From assembly GCF_947498005.1 (NCBI RefSeq), contig NZ_CANMIW010000005.1:264308-328307 (forward strand): a stretch of DNA of 64,000 nt, written 5' to 3'. The DNA comes from an uncultured Winogradskyella sp. (GTDB taxonomy: Bacteria; Bacteroidota; Bacteroidia; Flavobacteriales; Flavobacteriaceae). The notes under the pieces were generated by a model, which was not told where the DNA came from, ran no database searches, and saw nothing but the letters and a program-made list of their open reading frames with translations. The translations under genes and the position numbers were made by a program. Below, one piece after another: positions 61,544-64,000 of this stretch. Each line of letters opens with the position of its first letter. Position 1 is the stretch's first letter.

Positions 61544-64000
61544 TTAATTTGTTGCTATATAGATAGGACCAGTAAAAGGGGCTAAGCCACTATCTTTTAA
61601 ATGCACAATATAATAGTATGTACCTGTTGGGACATTACCTGAATTTCCTACAGATGAATTATGAGACAATCCACTCCAATCATTGTTGTAATTATTAGAT
61701 TTATAAATCTCCGCACCCCAACGATTAAATATTTGTACTTCGATTTCAAAATCACAAACCTCAATTCCTGTAATGGTAAAAAAGTCATTAAATCCATCTC
61801 CATTAGCCGTCACAGTTTTAGATATCACTACATCATCTTCACCACAAAGTAAAACCACACAATCATCATCAATAGCAATATTTACTTCTACTTCGGTTTG
61901 GCAAGGACCATTAGGAATAGCATATCCGAAGGTATAATTACCAACCTGATGTAATCCTGGGTCAAAATAGCTACCATTAAGAGTGGCATCACCAGCAATA
62001 ATACTCCAAACACCATCTGTTTCAAAATCACCAGATAATAAATCAAAGAGATCAAATTCAGGATCTAAAGTACAACGTGCGGTATCTACAACATCAATAT
62101 AGTTCCCGACTTCCACAGCGATATTTTGAGAGAACTCTGTTTGATTACCACAATCATCAGTTACAGTCCATATTCTAGTAATATCATAGAATTCTGGGTC
62201 AATACCTTGAGTTGATTCTTCATAAAAAGACACATCAATATTATTAGAACAGGAATCTTCAAACACAAGATTAGGTACCGTTGGTATTTCACTACAAAGT
62301 ACAGCAATAGAAGTTTCAAGGGGTGTTAATAGTGTAGGTGCATTATTATCTTGAACCGTTATGATTTGTGTATGCACCGCTTCATTATCACAATCATCAC
62401 TAGTCGTCCATGTTCTTACAATAAGATAATCACCGATACATGAGCCATCAATAATTTCTTCTTCAAAGGTAACCTCTGCAGAACTACAGCTATCAGTAGC
62501 TGTTAACGTATCCGCACCAGGTATGGCATCACATTCTGTAGTTAAGTCCGTCGGAAGCGCTTCATTAAAAGTAGGCGCAGTAGTATCTTGTACTGTAATA
62601 GTTTGTACTAAAGTAGTGGTGTTATTACACTCATCACTTAAAGTCCAAGTTCTAGTTATGACCGCTTCTCCAGGGCAACTACCAGTTACAGTACTATCTG
62701 CAAAGGTCGCTTGTAAACCACTAGAACAATTATCCATTTCATCCGTCACATCACCAGTAATTGAAACATCCGTCACATCAATATCACATTCAACAGTTAT
62801 ATTTTCAGGCACCGTAAAAGTAGGCGCAGTGGTGTCTTCAATGGTTAATGTCGCGCTAATTGTAGATGTATTATTACAATCATCGGCAACGGTATATATT
62901 ACCGTAATTGTTCCACTAGAACCACAAGTTGCGATTAAATTATTAAAGTCATAGTTTGAAGTTACCACATTTGTAGGGTTAGTATCACAGGCATCTGTAC
63001 CACAAGTTTCAAGAGCTGTAATATTAGCATTGTTCCATGCAATAACAGAGTTTTCAGTTTCAGAGCCACTACATTCAATAGTTTGATCAACCACAGTACA
63101 AGCCGATAAATCAGGACCAGTGGTATCTTCAATGGTAAGTGTAGCTGTTAATGTTGTAGAATTACCAGTAGCATCTGTTAAGGTATAAGTCACTGTAATA
63201 GTTCCACTGGATCCACATGTAGAGACAAGGTTTGTAAACGCATAATCAGAAATTACTGTGAAATTATTATCACAAGCATCAGTAGCACAATTTTCTAAAG
63301 CAAGAATATTAGCTGCATTCCAAGCATTTGCATTGGTTTCATTATTTAAACCATTACATTCAATGGTTTCATCTTCAACTGTACAATTAGAAGTGTCAGG
63401 AGGTGTTGTATCCTCAATTAACTCGGTTGTTGTTTGAGATGTAGAGCTCAGTGTTGTATTATTTACAACCTCTTGTGCCGTTACAGTAGCAGCGTTAATA
63501 ACTTCTGTGTTATCAATATCTGCTTGAGTAACTAAATAGGTAGCAGTGTATATCCAAGTTTCTGTAGGATCTAATTGATTATCATTATCAGTATCTCCAG
63601 AAGTAAAGTTAATACTCACTGCAGGCGTTGAATTATCTAACAAGGGATCCGTAATAGTAAGGTTTGCTAATGCAATATCACCAGTATTAGTAACAGTGAA
63701 GGTGTATGTAATAGTCTCACCAACTTCTGTACAACTATTGCCATTATCATTATTGAAAACACCAGTTTTAACGAGCTCTATTCCAGATTCATTACACAAT
63801 GTTACATCTGTATTACTAGCATCAATGATATAAGTATCTGTAGCTTGAACAGCAGTTGTTCCATCAGGCTGCAGACCATCAGCGGTAACATTGTTGGTAA
63901 TATTCCCAGCATCAACATTAGCTTGCGTAATAGTATAATCAGGCGCTGTAAAGATCCAAGTTTCTGTAGGATCTAAAAGATCATTCGTATTAGTGTCTCC
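61544..64000 (-). CDS. Large type B T9SS adhesin (gliding-motility C-terminal domain), partial
   Basis: The frame is open to the window edge, so at least 818 residues are seen and the N-terminus is missing. An apparent start at 63799 is only an internal TTG. Repeats seen from the N side are DUF11/SdrB-like (NDLLDPTETWIFTA and QLDPTETWIYTATY), two long Cys-containing repeats (CSGSETENSVIAWNNANIT-type) and several HYR-like repeats (DTTAPTF...). The C-terminus is the gliding-motility-associated type B sorting domain (SKTVTANGDGFNDFFTITG...FNRWGAEIYKS...GTYYYIVHL). The neighbours SprF and OmpA/PD40 are its usual export partners. Confidence 0.9.
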   Translation of the reverse strand, partial: GDTNTNDLLDPTETWIFTAPDYTITQANVDAGNITNNVTADGLQPDGTTAVQATDTYIIDASNTDVTLCNESGIELVKTGVFNNDNGNSCTEVGETITYTFTVTNTGDIALANLTITDPLLDNSTPAVSINFTSGDTDNDNQLDPTETWIYTATYLVTQADIDNTEVINAATVTAQEVVNNTTLSSTSQTTTELIEDTTPPDTSNCTVEDETIECNGLNNETNANAWNAANILALENCATDACDNNFTVISDYAFTNLVSTCGSSGTITVTYTLTDATGNSTTLTATLTIEDTTGPDLSACTVVDQTIECSGSETENSVIAWNNANITALETCGTDACDTNPTNVVTSNYDFNNLIATCGSSGTITVIYTVADDCNNTSTISATLTIEDTTAPTFTVPENITVECDIDVTDVSITGDVTDEMDNCSSGLQATFADSTVTGSCPGEAVITRTWTLSDECNNTTTLVQTITVQDTTAPTFNEALPTDLTTECDAIPGADTLTATDSCSSAEVTFEEEIIDGSCIGDYLIVRTWTTSDDCDNEAVHTQIITVQDNNAPTLLTPLETSIAVLCSEIPTVPNLVFEDSCSNNIDVSFYEESTQGIDPEFYDITRIWTVTDDCGNQTEFSQNIAVEVGNYIDVVDTARCTLDPEFDLFDLLSGDFETDGVWSIIAGDATLNGSYFDPGLHQVGNYTFGYAIPNGPCQTEVEVNIAIDDDCVVLLCGEDDVVISKTVTANGDGFNDFFTITGIEVCDFEIEVQIFNRWGAEIYKSNNYNNDWSGLSHNSSVGNSGNVPTGTYYYIVHLKDSGLAPFTGPIYIATN

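Noticed and set aside
62523..62954. Plus-strand Val/Ser-rich ORF inside the adhesin
   Set aside because: Antisense shadow of the HYR-like repeats.
61544..63799. Start of the adhesin gene at 63799
   Set aside because: The frame is open up to the window edge with further repeat sequence, and the codon at 63799 is an internal TTG in ...NTDVTLCNESG.

Overview
The window is a stretch of AT-rich chromosome from a member of the Bacteroidota, almost certainly a (probably marine) Flavobacteriaceae. The evidence is the type IX secretion and gliding gene set (PorQ, PorP/SprF, type A and type B C-terminal sorting domains), TonB receptors with carboxypeptidase-regulatory plugs, CCC-motif and GIN-domain proteins, TTG-N19/20-TAnnTTTG promoters and the absence of Shine-Dalgarno sites. 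I cannot name the genus from sequence alone. No tRNA, rRNA, CRISPR array, insertion sequence or prophage was seen.

Layout. 1-4.0 kb: end of ornithine aminotransferase (rocD), small membrane proteins, an Smr protein, a calcium-repeat lipoprotein and an IscS/NifS-like cysteine desulfurase. 4-10.1 kb (minus): a T9SS cargo protein, a TonB receptor and an M23 peptidase. 10.4-12.8 kb: a coiled-coil protein, zapA, a 6S RNA candidate and rny. 13.2-15.3 kb: a two-gene CDP-glycerol module, a degenerate GpsA domain fused to TagD followed by LicD. 15.3-19.6 kb: histidine kinase, xerD, two lipoproteins, a TRL-family lipoprotein and aroQ. 19.7-21.4 kb: three tandem small beta-barrels. 21.4-24.1 kb: lpdA, a DinB-like protein and a lipoprotein MsrB. 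24.3-33 kb: glycogen synthesis genes glgA-glgC-glgB, a pair of unknown membrane proteins and a GH31 glucosidase. 33-35.9 kb: M48 peptidase lipoprotein, UMF1-type transporter and a lipoprotein.

36-40 kb: a polyamine-related locus. It holds S-adenosylmethionine decarboxylase, a glutathionylspermidine-synthase-like ATP-grasp protein overlapping a Gly/Ser-tailed lipoprotein, and a divergent membrane-anchored spermidine-synthase homologue. A nonsense-interrupted gene lies at the end of the ATP-grasp operon. 40-43 kb (minus): ECF sigma factor, probable anti-sigma factor and two beta-helix-like surface proteins. 43.5-51.2 kb: lon, a LysM protein, porQ, cmk, a Kbp-like LysM protein and rpsA with a textbook promoter. 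51.3-55.8 kb: pyrR-pyrB, a small conserved protein, rnz, a STAS-like protein and pdxH. 56-64 kb: a CAP-domain lipoprotein, a T9SS cargo, and a minus-strand operon of type B T9SS adhesin (truncated by the window edge), PorP/SprF and an OmpA/PD40 protein.

Most of the window is core flavobacterial housekeeping. The parts most worth a second look are the GpsA*-TagD/LicD pair, the polyamine/ATP-grasp locus with its decayed third gene, the 6S RNA candidate between zapA and rny with two competing pairings, and a terminator hairpin that contains the start codon of the next gene. I found no clear wholly new defence or mobile system. Hand-read hairpins and promoter matches were not scored by software.
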